The notes beneath the pieces are model-generated. The model saw only the letters and a program-made list of their open reading frames with translations. It was not told where the DNA came from and did not search any database. A stretch of 64,000 nt of DNA from contig DLHF01000002.1 of NCBI GenBank assembly GCA_002483085.1, forward strand, positions 1-64,000, in the 5' to 3' direction. Made by a program: the position numbers and the translations under genes. This document shows, in pieces, positions 1 to 7,918 of the stretch. This DNA comes from Ignavibacteria bacterium UBA7675. GTDB taxonomy: Bacteria; Bacteroidota; Ignavibacteria; Kapaibacteriales; UB7675. Each line of letters begins with the position of its first letter. The stretch's first letter is position 1.

Positions 1-108
1 AACAGAGCTCACTGGCACAGATTTGTTCACAATTACCGCCACTTGTGCTTTTACTGCGACGGAGCAAAACAGCAGCACAATAGCTATATACAATATTCTT
101 TTCTGCAT
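1..108 (-). CDS. Phosphate-binding-like periplasmic protein, N-terminal fragment (cut by window edge)
   Basis: Reading leftwards from ATG at 108, 36 codons stay open to the window edge. They encode a signal peptide (MQKRILYIAIVLLFCSVAVKAQ) followed by VAVIVNKSVPVSSV. The mature start is almost the same as that of the complete protein at 1831-2247 (AQVAVIVNKSVSASSL), so this is its paralogue. It sits 57 bp downstream of the porin-like gene at 166-1293, the same gene order as the second copy. A role as a small phosphate-type solute-binding protein is inferred from the paralogue; only the N-terminus is visible. Confidence 0.75.
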   Translation of the reverse strand, partial: MQKRILYIAIVLLFCSVAVKAQVAVIVNKSVPVSSV

Positions 109-165
109 GATTTCTCTCTTTCGGTTGTATTGAATTCGGTACTTAAAGAATTACACTTGGTGCGA

Positions 166-1293
166 TCAGAAAAATACGCTAACACCGGCGTTAATAGCAT
201 TCTGGGTGCTCGCCAATGTAGCCCCATTGGCAGAGAATTTCAGAATCCGATGCTGGAGCTTGAGCACGACTTGGTCAATCGGGCGGTAGCCAGCACCAAA
301 GGATATAACCTGAAAACCATTGGTAAGCGACTTTGAGCTATTATCTTCCAAGTAGTTGTACTGCCCGTACACATACAAATCGGGGTTGAAATTGTACATC
401 AGTGTTGCGTAGTAAAACATCTTTTCCGCCTTTGATCCCACATTGCCCGGCGCAGCAGCCAAACTATCCAGAGTCTTCTGTTCCAAATCAGACAGCTTAT
501 CAACCACACTGATAAATTCGCCCTGAAAAGTAAAGCCAGCAATCGAATACGAGAGATCGGCCCCTAATCGCGTTCTGGGTACATCGCCTATTTTTTGGCT
601 CTTAAGATTATCGCGGTCGTAGGTACCGGAAACGCCAACATTCAGGTCGCCCGTTAAGAATCCTAATCGGCCACCGATTAGCTTGTAGGTCGTGGTATCC
701 ACACCGCGCTGCCCTGATGTACCACCATTAATATGCGCTTTGTCGCTGTTGCCCACATAAACGGCGTAGTCGAATTTGCTGTCGCCAACTGGTATAAGAC
801 CATTCACCTGCAAGAATGCGCGCGCAGGGATATAGGCTTCAAGGTTGAGAGCCGCTGCAAGCGTAGCCTCATACGCCGTAGGACGACCAACATAGGGCAA
901 AAGGGGAGTCTTGTTTTTGATCTCGTTCAAGTAATTGAACTTGGGAATCAGAAGACCAGCTTTTACGTTAAAAGCATCACTGTGTCGGTATCGCATCCAC
1001 GCTTCTTCGAGGTTCAGTCCCCCCCAGTTCCGCTCGCTTGAGAATGAATTCGTGAACTCTAAATTGACCAACGTACTAAAGTTATCATTGAGATTCTTAT
1101 TTAAGAAGATATTCAATTGCTGCATAGCAAAACTGTTGGTTTCCGAGAGTGTTCTGTCACTGTTTGTGCGTTTTGCATGAACGAAATTCGATTGGAAGTA
1201 GCCGAAGATGTCGAGATCTTCCTGAGCCAGACCTTGTGCAGAAAACGAGGAAAAAAGAGCTACAGCCAGCAGCAAAGAGTAAATACGTTTCAT
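166..1293 (-). CDS. Porin-like outer-membrane beta-barrel protein (copy 1)
   Basis: A 375-aa exported protein. Its signal peptide ends near residue 24 (FSAQGLAQ), and the body has the alternating aromatic/polar strands of an outer-membrane barrel, ending in Phe (SVFF) as expected for BAM recognition. The start at 1293 has an AGGAG box about 6 bases upstream. It is clearly homologous to the protein at 2290-3426: both share QLNxFLNKNL, LEFTNSFSSERNWG and LEEAWM. It is followed directly by a gene for a small phosphate-binding-like protein. Phosphate or another anion is a plausible substrate by association, but the barrel alone does not show what it transports. Confidence 0.8.
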   Translation of the reverse strand: MKRIYSLLLAVALFSSFSAQGLAQEDLDIFGYFQSNFVHAKRTNSDRTLSETNSFAMQQLNIFLNKNLNDNFSTLVNLEFTNSFSSERNWGGLNLEEAWMRYRHSDAFNVKAGLLIPKFNYLNEIKNKTPLLPYVGRPTAYEATLAAALNLEAYIPARAFLQVNGLIPVGDSKFDYAVYVGNSDKAHINGGTSGQRGVDTTTYKLIGGRLGFLTGDLNVGVSGTYDRDNLKSQKIGDVPRTRLGADLSYSIAGFTFQGEFISVVDKLSDLEQKTLDSLAAAPGNVGSKAEKMFYYATLMYNFNPDLYVYGQYNYLEDNSSKSLTNGFQVISFGAGYRPIDQVVLKLQHRILKFSANGATLASTQNAINAGVSVFF

Positions 1294-1752
1294 AAAGGCT
1301 CCTATAATTGCTTATTAGATTGAGAATCACTTAATAGTCACAAATACTATGCTGGCTACTGCTGATTCCGATGATACTGAGTACAGAGAACACGTATATG
1401 TATATCCGCACTACGCGAGAGAATAGGTTAAAACAGCTTCAAGGAATATCAAATCAACGACGGAGCAGCAGCATAGCGAACACAACAGAACATCTCTACC
1501 AATTCATTACCATGTGTCAGACATGGGGTACAGCTTATCGCTTCTTTTTACTATCCAAATTGATTGCTTATCCGGCACATGCAACTGATGATACAGAGCG
1601 AGGGACGGGTAAAATTCGCCTGTCGGACACATTAATCGGTACAGGCTTTTCAAGCTTGAATGCAAAATTTCAACGATATTACTTTTTCGACGGCGGGTAC
1701 ATTTTTTGTTTCGTTTTCGCTACAAATACCGGCTTCTTGTATGCAACGAAGG

Positions 1753-1788
1753 AGAAAAGCCGCTCCGTTCACAGGAACGGCTTCTCGG
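1753..1788 (-). terminator. Hairpin terminator after the binding-protein gene
   Basis: CCGTTC-ACAG-GAACGG forms a stem, and outer AAGCCG/CGGCTT pairing is possible. On the minus strand it is followed by TTTTCTCCTT. It lies 45-80 bases downstream of the stop at 1831, so it would end the transcript of the 3426-1831 module before the next porin gene. Confidence 0.55.
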
Positions 1789-1830
1789 ACAATTAATACT
1801 CAGCGATTGCATACACCGGATAACTATTTA

Positions 1831-2247
1831 TTATTTAATTGTAGCAACAACTTTGACATCGCCTGTCACCTTGTCTGCACTTACATACCCAATTGCTCCG
1901 GGTGTTGAAGCGACTTTTTTCACAATCTCATCGTCCGACGCCAATGCTTCTGGAGCTTTTCCTTCACCAGCAAGCTGCACGCGCATCCATACTTTTTTCA
2001 TCTCTGCTGCGGGCTTGCCTACATAATTGTAAAATTTCGATTTCGTATCGTCATCGCTTTTTCTGTCGTAGACGACAACTTTTGAGCCACCCCAATCTTT
2101 AGTCGATAAGGAATATATGTCCAATAATTTCGCCGCCGAAAGGGATGATGCCGATACGGATTTATTGACAATAACTGCCACTTGGGCATAGCTGCTTGCT
2201 GTGTACAGCATAAGAACAATAGCTGATAGAAGTAATTTTTTTATCAC
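1831..2247 (-). CDS. Small phosphate ABC-type substrate-binding-like protein
   Basis: About 138 aa from a GTG start at 2247, chosen because AGGTG lies just upstream and the signal peptide (IKKLLLSAIVLMLYTASSYAQ) then begins at residue 2. The reading frame could extend to 2289, but that would put an odd hydrophilic stretch ahead of the signal. The mature part (VAVIVNKSV...LLDIYSLSTKDWGGSKVVVYDRKSDDDTKSKFYNYV...GAIGYVS) resembles one lobe of PstS-like phosphate-binding proteins, which are normally about twice as long. No ABC permease or ATPase gene is nearby, so this protein may serve as a periplasmic partner of the porin-like barrel upstream (stop-to-start distance 42 bp) or as a sensor. The function is inferred. 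Confidence 0.7.
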   Translation of the reverse strand: MIKKLLLSAIVLMLYTASSYAQVAVIVNKSVSASSLSAAKLLDIYSLSTKDWGGSKVVVYDRKSDDDTKSKFYNYVGKPAAEMKKVWMRVQLAGEGKAPEALASDDEIVKKVASTPGAIGYVSADKVTGDVKVVATIK

Positions 2248-2289
2248 GGGACACCTCGTTGCAAATATTGATGAAGAATGACTATACAA

Positions 2290-3426
2290 TTAGAAGAATA
2301 CACTTGCAGCGAAGTAGAATGAATTCTGCGTGTACTTCGCGCGCTCATAGCCTCCGTCGTATCTTCCGTATTGCGCCTTCAGCACGATCTCATCGATCGG
2401 ACGGTATCCAGCTCCAACATTAATACCTTTGAAACCGGTCTCCCAAAAGCGGCTACTTTTGTCGTCCATGTAGCCATAACCAGCGTACAAATACAGGTCG
2501 GAGGTAATGTTGTAAGCCAGATTCGCATAGTAGAATGTCTTATCAAGGCTTGGAGCATACGAGTACTTAAGTATGGGGTGGGCTCCTACAGAGTCGAGTT
2601 TATGCTGTTCAGCATCGCTCAGAGTATAGCGCACCATAATCATCTCGCCTTCCAGCGTGAAACCAGCAATCGAATAGGAGAGATCGGCGCCCACACGCGT
2701 GCGCGGTACTTCTACTATTCCAAAAACAGCGGCAGGTTTTTCACGGTCGTATGTACCCGATACACCTATTTTCAAGTTGTCATAGGTAAGCCCTACACGA
2801 CCACCGATCATTTTATAGGTTGTGGTATCTATGCCGCGTTGGCCTGTACCGCCATTGATGTGTAGCTTATCGCTGTTACCGGCATACACCGCGTAATGAA
2901 ACTTCGCAGCATCAGCAATGGGCAACTTGCCATACACCTGCACAAACGCGCGATTGGGAACGTAGTTCTCAAGGTTAACCAGCGTAGCAATCGAGGCTTC
3001 GTACACCAGAGGGCGAATGATGTAAGGCAAAAGAGGTGTCTTGTTCTTAATTTCGTTGAGATTGTTGAACTCCGGGATAAGCATACCAGCTTTCACATTA
3101 AAAGCATCGTTGGCAGAGTACTTCATCCACGCTTCTTCCAGATTCAGCGATCCCCAGTTGCGCTCGCTGGAAAAGGAGTTCGTAAACTCAAGGTTAATAA
3201 AGGCACTGAAATCGTCGCTCAAGTTTTTGTTCAGAAACACATTGAGCTGCTGAACATTAAATGTGTTCGATTTCTTGCCTACAGTAGAGTCTTCGGGTAT
3301 GCTGTGAAGAAAGGAGGCTTGAAAATACCCAAAAATGTGCAGGTCATCATCCTGGGCGGCACTGTTTTGTGCGGAAAAGGCAAGGCTCATGCCTGCGATT
3401 AACATCGCTTTGTAAAGTCGTTTCAT
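2290..3426 (-). CDS. Porin-like outer-membrane beta-barrel protein (copy 2)
   Basis: A 378-aa protein from the ATG at 3426, which has GGAG 6-9 bases upstream. The frame is open further to 3525, but that extension has no signal character. The signal peptide is MKRLYKAMLIAGMSLAFSAQNSAAQ; the C-terminus SVFF is typical of outer-membrane barrels. It is paralogous along its whole length to the protein at 166-1293 (for example DTTTYKxIGGRxG, GVSGTYDR, VPRTRxGADLSYSIAGFT). It is first gene of a two-gene unit with the phosphate-binding-like gene at 1831-2247. Substrate unknown. Confidence 0.8.
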   Translation of the reverse strand: MKRLYKAMLIAGMSLAFSAQNSAAQDDDLHIFGYFQASFLHSIPEDSTVGKKSNTFNVQQLNVFLNKNLSDDFSAFINLEFTNSFSSERNWGSLNLEEAWMKYSANDAFNVKAGMLIPEFNNLNEIKNKTPLLPYIIRPLVYEASIATLVNLENYVPNRAFVQVYGKLPIADAAKFHYAVYAGNSDKLHINGGTGQRGIDTTTYKMIGGRVGLTYDNLKIGVSGTYDREKPAAVFGIVEVPRTRVGADLSYSIAGFTLEGEMIMVRYTLSDAEQHKLDSVGAHPILKYSYAPSLDKTFYYANLAYNITSDLYLYAGYGYMDDKSSRFWETGFKGINVGAGYRPIDEIVLKAQYGRYDGGYERAKYTQNSFYFAASVFF

Positions 3427-4125
3427 GGAAACTCCGAGGTTTGTTAGAGTTTGGGCAAAATGAACAATATGTAGATACAGCCGCTGTGCTGACGAACACA
3501 CGCAGCTATGTCGGAAACACAGCAATCGAGAAAAGCGAACAGAGAAAGTACAGTAACCCTAAAGAAAGAGATCGTCTTGCGTAGGCACTCTTATGAATTA
3601 AATGGTAATAACTGCATCCGTGGGAACAACACCTATCTACAGCTCCTTGCACCTTTACAATTCCCACACTACTTCATATACGCAATACATTGAGAACTAT
3701 CATCTCAAAGCGGGCACCGAATCATCCATGAAGAGCCTGGCTTTGGGGAAAATGTGGCCACAGTTCAATTAATCGGTCTACCTGAATCAAACTTGAATAA
3801 AAAAAATCATTAGCGCATAAAATCTTCGTTACAACCATCGTTTTGTGTTTCTTTTCTCACACTTTTGATTTCTTATTTCTCTTGGCACTACAGCATCCAT
3901 CGGATAAATACTTCAGCTTTTGCCTCGCGCATCGCGAGTACGGCAGCATATTTATATTACGATATCCCGCCTGTCGAGCATTATTTTCGGTGGCTACAGC
4001 TCCTTTGGAATAAGGGTACAGGCCATAAACACAGTATAATGACACGAGGCAAAAAGGATGCCAAATATTTCCATTATCGGCGATTTTTAAAAAAACTCTC
4101 TATTTAGCCCCATACGACATAACGA
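3427..4125. other. Gene-poor stretch upstream of porin copy 2
   Basis: About 700 bases. Open frames here are short (62-80 codons), lack a plausible ribosome-binding site and have no recognisable protein character. The right part is AT-rich and could hold the promoter of the porin module. I see no RNA gene, repeat or mobile remnant. Confidence 0.5.
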
Positions 4126-4160
4126 AAAAGAAACAAGCCGTCCCGATTCGGAACGGCTTG
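4126..4160 (-). terminator. Intrinsic terminator of the pirin gene
   Basis: The stem AAGCCGT.../...ACGGCTT has additional CC/GG pairing. On the minus strand it is followed by GTTTCTTTTTC, a good U-tract. It lies 29 bases after the pirin stop codon. Confidence 0.8.
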
Positions 4161-4188
4161 CACTTGTACCTATGTCGAACAGAAAGTG

Positions 4189-4899
4189 TTATTGCATTGG
4201 TACTTCTATAACGAGAAGCTCGGCATCACTGCTTGCAGTTACGCTAAAGCTATCGCTTGCCTCGATACCAAGAGCATCACGGCGACCAAGCTGATCGCCT
4301 GCAACCTCTACATTGCCTTCTATGACAAAGAGATAAGCTCCGTGGCTGGCGCTGGAAAGTGTGTACTCGGCAGTTGCACCAGCCTCTATCGACGACAGTG
4401 CCAGCCGGGCATCCTGATTGATCCACAGTGTCTCCTCCGACTGCTCGGGCGCCACCACTACTTGAAACCTATTTTTCCTTTCCGCAGGCGAGTACGCCTT
4501 CTGTCCGTAGCGAGGTTCAATATCCCGCTCTTTTGGATAAATCCATATCTGTAAGAAGTTGATCTGCTCGTCCGCAGAGTTGTTGAACTCCGAATGGCGC
4601 AAACCCGACCCAGCCGACATAATCTGGACATCGCCGCTGCGGATGACGCTCGTGTGCCCCATGCTGTCGCGATGTGCCAGCGCCCCGGAGAGCGGAATGG
4701 AAATAATTTCCATGTTGTTGTGCGGATGTGTGCCAAACCCACCGCCGCCCTCCACAATGTCGTCGTTGAGCACTCGCAGCAGCCCAAAATTCATACGCGA
4801 CGGCTCGTAGTAGTCGGCAAAACTAAACGTATGGCGGCTTGTAAGCCAACCGTGATTGGCTACACCTCGGGAATTGGCACGATGAAGCGTCGTTTTCAT
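4189..4899 (-). CDS. Pirin family protein (YhhW-like bicupin)
   Basis: A 236-aa cytosolic bicupin. The ATG at 4899 is chosen because AGGAG sits about 6 bases upstream; the frame is open to 4917. The N-terminal cupin carries the metal-binding pattern THPHNNMEII and, further on, GSGLRHSEFN, matching the His-His...His-Glu set of pirins, with the family hallmarks RHTFSFADYY and FLQIWIYP. Members such as YhhW have quercetin 2,3-dioxygenase activity in vitro; others act as redox-linked regulators. The gene is monocistronic, closed by a terminator at 4126-4160, and divergent from the nitrite cluster. Confidence 0.92.
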   Translation of the reverse strand: MKTTLHRANSRGVANHGWLTSRHTFSFADYYEPSRMNFGLLRVLNDDIVEGGGGFGTHPHNNMEIISIPLSGALAHRDSMGHTSVIRSGDVQIMSAGSGLRHSEFNNSADEQINFLQIWIYPKERDIEPRYGQKAYSPAERKNRFQVVVAPEQSEETLWINQDARLALSSIEAGATAEYTLSSASHGAYLFVIEGNVEVAGDQLGRRDALGIEASDSFSVTASSDAELLVIEVPMQ

Positions 4900-5110
4900 A
4901 GGAAACTCCTGATACATAAAGAATGGTTAGATTGCCCTGTATTCGCTGTTCGTTGTATTTCGTGCAAAGCGTTGCGTCGCATTTCGCAATTTACGTGTTC
5001 AAACACGAATATAGTATTATTTTTGTTTCAGACAAGAGAGCGGGGTACATCCGAAACAGCACAATTGGTAGTGTTGCGTTCATCCAAACAGCACAAAAAA
5101 GGGAGAACCT

Positions 5111-5272
5111 ATGGCTCTTACCGACGGTGTGGGCAACACACAGCTTATGGAACTCAGCCGCATCGTCTCCCAACTGAAAGCACAGCTACTGGCAAGATGG
5201 GGCTGCCGATGGCAGTGTACTGGCTTATTCCACTATTATTTGGCGCTTTTTGTTTTTCTTCTTGATTGCTGA
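5111..5272 (+). CDS. Possible 53-aa small protein upstream of the Rrf2 regulator
   Basis: An ATG at 5111 follows a strong purine-rich site (AAAAGGGAGAACCT) and opens a 53-codon frame. It begins MALTDGVGNTQLMELSRIVS, reads as an amphipathic helix, and ends in a hydrophobic tail (LALFVFLLDC), stopping at 5272. I do not recognise it. The good ribosome-binding site and the position 54 bases before the regulator gene favour expression. The change in character around residue 30 (LLARWGCRWQC) could also mean a frame-shifted remnant of a longer protein. Confidence 0.3.
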   Translation: MALTDGVGNTQLMELSRIVSQLKAQLLARWGCRWQCTGLFHYYLALFVFLLDC

Positions 5273-5287
5273 TAATCAGTTTTTTAA

Positions 5288-5309
5288 TTTAGGACAAAAG
5301 AGTCTTAAA
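5288..5309. promoter_or_regulatory. Candidate Rrf2/NsrR-type operator, autoregulatory copy
   Basis: The sequence TTTAGGA-N8-TCTTAAA is an inverted repeat with one mismatched pair, 17 bases before the start codon of the Rrf2 gene. The same architecture with perfect arms occurs at 5810-5831 before ric. Size and spacing fit dimeric Rrf2-family regulators; binding is inferred. Confidence 0.65.
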
Positions 5310-5326
5310 TATAAATCTGCGTACTC

Positions 5327-5794
5327 ATGTTGTTGTCAAAAAGCTGTGTCTATGGTCTGAGAGCTTCTGTTTTTCTGGCTCTCCATGCAGATAGGGAATA
5401 CATTCCTATCTCGGAGATATCGGAGAAACTGAAAATCTCTTTCCACTTTTTGACAAAAATTCTGCAACTGCTCACACAGAAAGGGTTGCTGGTGTCGTAC
5501 CGGGGTCCTCATGGTGGCGTGGCTCTTACCCGTCCGCCCAAAGAGGTCATCATTTACGATGTTGTCAATGCTATCGACGGCGACGAGATATTTACAGGCT
5601 GCATACTGAGCCTACCCGGCTGCGGCAATCAAACTCCATGCCCCATGCATGAGAGCTGGACGCTTGTACGCAACAAGATCCGCACACTGTTTCTGACGAC
5701 TTCCTTGGCTGACCTCGCCAAAGGTGTAAAGGACAACAATCTACGGCTCGTGGATATCGAACAGCTTATTTCAGCCCCCGCTGATAAAGTCTAA
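5327..5794 (+). CDS. Rrf2 family Fe-S transcriptional regulator (NsrR-like)
   Basis: A 155-aa winged-helix regulator. Residues 1-65 form the DNA-binding domain (YGLRASVFLALH, ISEISEKLKISFHFLTKILQLLTQKGLLVS, then the wing RGPHGGVALTRP). Cys92, Cys99 and Cys105 in CILSLPGCGNQTPC match the three-cysteine cluster ligands of NsrR and IscR. Family members of this kind sense nitric oxide or Fe-S status through the cluster. It is immediately upstream of ric and the nirK genes, and a near-identical inverted repeat precedes both this gene and ric, so nitric-oxide-responsive repression of itself and the cluster is the likely job. NsrR is the closest functional guess; an IscR-like role cannot be excluded from sequence alone. 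Confidence 0.9.
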   Translation: MLLSKSCVYGLRASVFLALHADREYIPISEISEKLKISFHFLTKILQLLTQKGLLVSYRGPHGGVALTRPPKEVIIYDVVNAIDGDEIFTGCILSLPGCGNQTPCPMHESWTLVRNKIRTLFLTTSLADLAKGVKDNNLRLVDIEQLISAPADKV

Positions 5795-5809
5795 AATTTT
5801 TTACTGCAA

Positions 5810-5831
5810 TTTAAGATATAATACTCTTAAA
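5810..5831. promoter_or_regulatory. Candidate Rrf2/NsrR-type operator before ric, overlapping a TATAAT element
   Basis: A perfect inverted repeat, TTTAAGA-N8-TCTTAAA. The 8-base spacer contains TATAAT (5817-5822), so a bound regulator would cover a -10 element. The ric ribosome-binding site (AAGGAG) and start codon follow within 20 bases. It matches the site at 5288-5309 in arms and spacing. Confidence 0.7.
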
Positions 5832-5849
5832 TCTTATTAAGGAGATACG

Positions 5850-6608
5850 ATGAACTCTACAGTTGCAAATACACTGGCCGATATCGTCAGGGAAGATTTT
5901 CGCGCAGCAACAGCGCTTTCTCGCTATGGCCTCGATTTTTGCTGCAAGGGTGGGCGTTCACTCCAAGAAGCCTGTGCGTCGAAGGGAATTGATCCGCAGG
6001 AAGTCCTTATCCAGATAGAACAGGAACAACGCCGCAGCCAAGAGATGGGCAATTTTAGCACGTGGAGCCCAGCGCTTCTCACACGCTATATCGAGCAGCA
6101 GCATCATACGTATATCCGCTCCACAGCCCCGGTGATTTCCCAGCATATCAACAAAGTAGCCCGGGTACACGGCGAACGCCATCCGGAGACAGTACGTATT
6201 GCTCAGCTTTTCGATAAGCTGTGGGCTGATCTCGAAAATCACCTCGGTAAAGAGGAGTTGGTGCTCTTCCCCTATATACGAGGGCTAGCCGACGGTGAAC
6301 ACCCACATCATTACCCCTTTACTTCTGTATCTACACCCGTCCGCAATATGATGGCCGAACATCAGGTGGCTGGTGAAGATATGGAAGAAATACGGACTCT
6401 TGCCAATAACTACAAAGCGCCGGACGACGCCTGCACAACCTATCGCATCGCTTATATGGAGCTTGCGGAGTTTGAACAGGACTTGCACAAACACGTGCAT
6501 CTCGAAAATAACATTCTGTTTCCGCACGCAGTGGAAATAGAACAACAGAACCAGCCAGATCAGATAAATACTTCTTCCTCTATAAGTCCCTTGCCCTCTA
6601 CTTTTTAG
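5850..6608 (+). CDS. ric: Iron-sulfur cluster repair di-iron protein RIC (ScdA/YtfE)
   Basis: A 252-aa cytosolic protein that repairs Fe-S clusters after nitrosative or oxidative damage. The N-terminal ScdA_N domain (1-60) carries the expected Cys pair (GLDFCCKGG, Cys31-Cys32). The hemerythrin-like domain (80-230) supplies the di-iron ligands: His85/86, HLGKEE (131-136), AEHQ (His171) and DLHKHVHLENNILFPHA (211-227). It starts after AAGGAG and directly after a candidate Rrf2 operator. It is first gene of the run through the barrel, nirK, nirV and SCO genes, which fits co-production of nitrite reduction and damage repair. The Ser/Gln-rich tail after residue 232 is not conserved in the family. 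Confidence 0.95.
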   Translation: MNSTVANTLADIVREDFRAATALSRYGLDFCCKGGRSLQEACASKGIDPQEVLIQIEQEQRRSQEMGNFSTWSPALLTRYIEQQHHTYIRSTAPVISQHINKVARVHGERHPETVRIAQLFDKLWADLENHLGKEELVLFPYIRGLADGEHPHHYPFTSVSTPVRNMMAEHQVAGEDMEEIRTLANNYKAPDDACTTYRIAYMELAEFEQDLHKHVHLENNILFPHAVEIEQQNQPDQINTSSSISPLPSTF

Positions 6609-6619
6609 CAGGATATGTC

Positions 6620-7864
6620 ATGAAACCTTACACTCTTCTCCTCTCCGGCTGTGCCCTTGCCCTTTGTGCAACAACAGCACACGCACAATTTTCAATCCAA
6701 GGCGAACTCCGCACGCGCGCCGAATACCGCCATGGCTACACAACATTGCCTGCGCCCGACGCCGATGCCGCCTTCTTTATTTCGCAAAGAAGTAGGGTGC
6801 TGTTCGGCTATAAAACTGATAACCTTTCCATCGGGCTTACGCTTCAGGATGTACGAGTATGGGGTGATGAAGAGCTTACAAAAGACGAACCGAGTATTGG
6901 CTTGCACGAAGCATGGGCTGATATAGCGCTCTCAAATGCACTGGGTGTAAAACTTGGCAGGCAAGAGCTCTCATACGACGACCAAAGGCTGCTCGGCAGT
7001 TCCGACTGGACGCAGCAGAGCCGGAGCCATGATGCCTTGGTACTGCACCTCCGCAGCGATGGCTGGAAAACAGACCTCGGCGGAGCATTCAATCAGAAAT
7101 CTGCCGCTGTCTTTGGTACACAATACACAACCACTAACTACAAAGTTCTCACCTTCTTATGGCTCGAAAAAGAAGTGGCAACCAACCTCAAATTCTCGCT
7201 TATGGGTATTGCCGACGGCTTGCAAAAAACTGATTCGACAAGCGATGTCGCTTTCCGCTATACTTATGGAGGAAATGGCGAGTACAACATAGAAGGCTTT
7301 ACTCTCAAAGCAACACTCTATGGCCAGTCGGGCAGCGATAGATCCAAAGATATTGCAGCCTACTTCGCTTCTGCTTCCGTAGGATACCGACATGAAAACA
7401 TGGGCGTAGCTCTCGGCGGCGACCTTGCATCGGGAACAGACGCCTCGGAGAAGGAAAAGAACCAGACGTTCAATACGCTCTATGCTACAAACCACAAGCT
7501 GTACGGAACAATGGACTACTTTACCTCGCTGCCGTCCCACACAAAAAATGGTGGCCTGATAGACCTCTATGCAACATTGCTCTACGAACCAACACAACAA
7601 ATAAAACTGCGCCTCGATGCCCACAGCTTTAGTCTGGCAGCAGATATCGCAAATCCCACATCCGCAGGCCAGACGCTCGACAAAGCGCTCGGCACGGAGA
7701 TCGACCTTACAGCGACGTATATAGTAAACAACATCATAACAGTCCTCGCAGGCTATTCGCAAATGTTTGCAACGGAGTCCATGGAAGCGATAAAAGGCGG
7801 AAGCCGGGATGAGACAGCCAATTGGATATGGATGTCGGTGAGTATCAAGCCAACATTCCTTTAA
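6620..7864 (+). CDS. Alginate-export-type outer-membrane barrel protein
   Basis: 414 aa. The signal peptide ends at TTAHAQ (about residue 23). The mature start FSIQGELRTRAEYR and the pattern LHEAWADIAL...VKLGRQELSYDDQRLLGSSDWTQQSRSHDALVL are typical of the alginate-export (AlgE-like) barrel family. The gene begins 11 bases after ric stops and precedes nirK by 54 bases, so it is co-transcribed with the nitrite reductase genes. In this setting it may be a porin for nitrite, copper or another small solute rather than alginate; no alginate genes are visible. Outer-membrane location is confident, substrate is not. Confidence 0.85.
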   Translation: MKPYTLLLSGCALALCATTAHAQFSIQGELRTRAEYRHGYTTLPAPDADAAFFISQRSRVLFGYKTDNLSIGLTLQDVRVWGDEELTKDEPSIGLHEAWADIALSNALGVKLGRQELSYDDQRLLGSSDWTQQSRSHDALVLHLRSDGWKTDLGGAFNQKSAAVFGTQYTTTNYKVLTFLWLEKEVATNLKFSLMGIADGLQKTDSTSDVAFRYTYGGNGEYNIEGFTLKATLYGQSGSDRSKDIAAYFASASVGYRHENMGVALGGDLASGTDASEKEKNQTFNTLYATNHKLYGTMDYFTSLPSHTKNGGLIDLYATLLYEPTQQIKLRLDAHSFSLAADIANPTSAGQTLDKALGTEIDLTATYIVNNIITVLAGYSQMFATESMEAIKGGSRDETANWIWMSVSIKPTFL

Positions 7865-7918
7865 TTAATAAAAAACAGAACTACAAAAGCCCTCCCTAGA
7901 CGTATCAGGAGCCATGTC

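Noticed and set aside
3865..4107. 80-codon frame between the porin and pirin genes
   Set aside because: No Shine-Dalgarno, no homology character, and it runs into the pirin terminator region.
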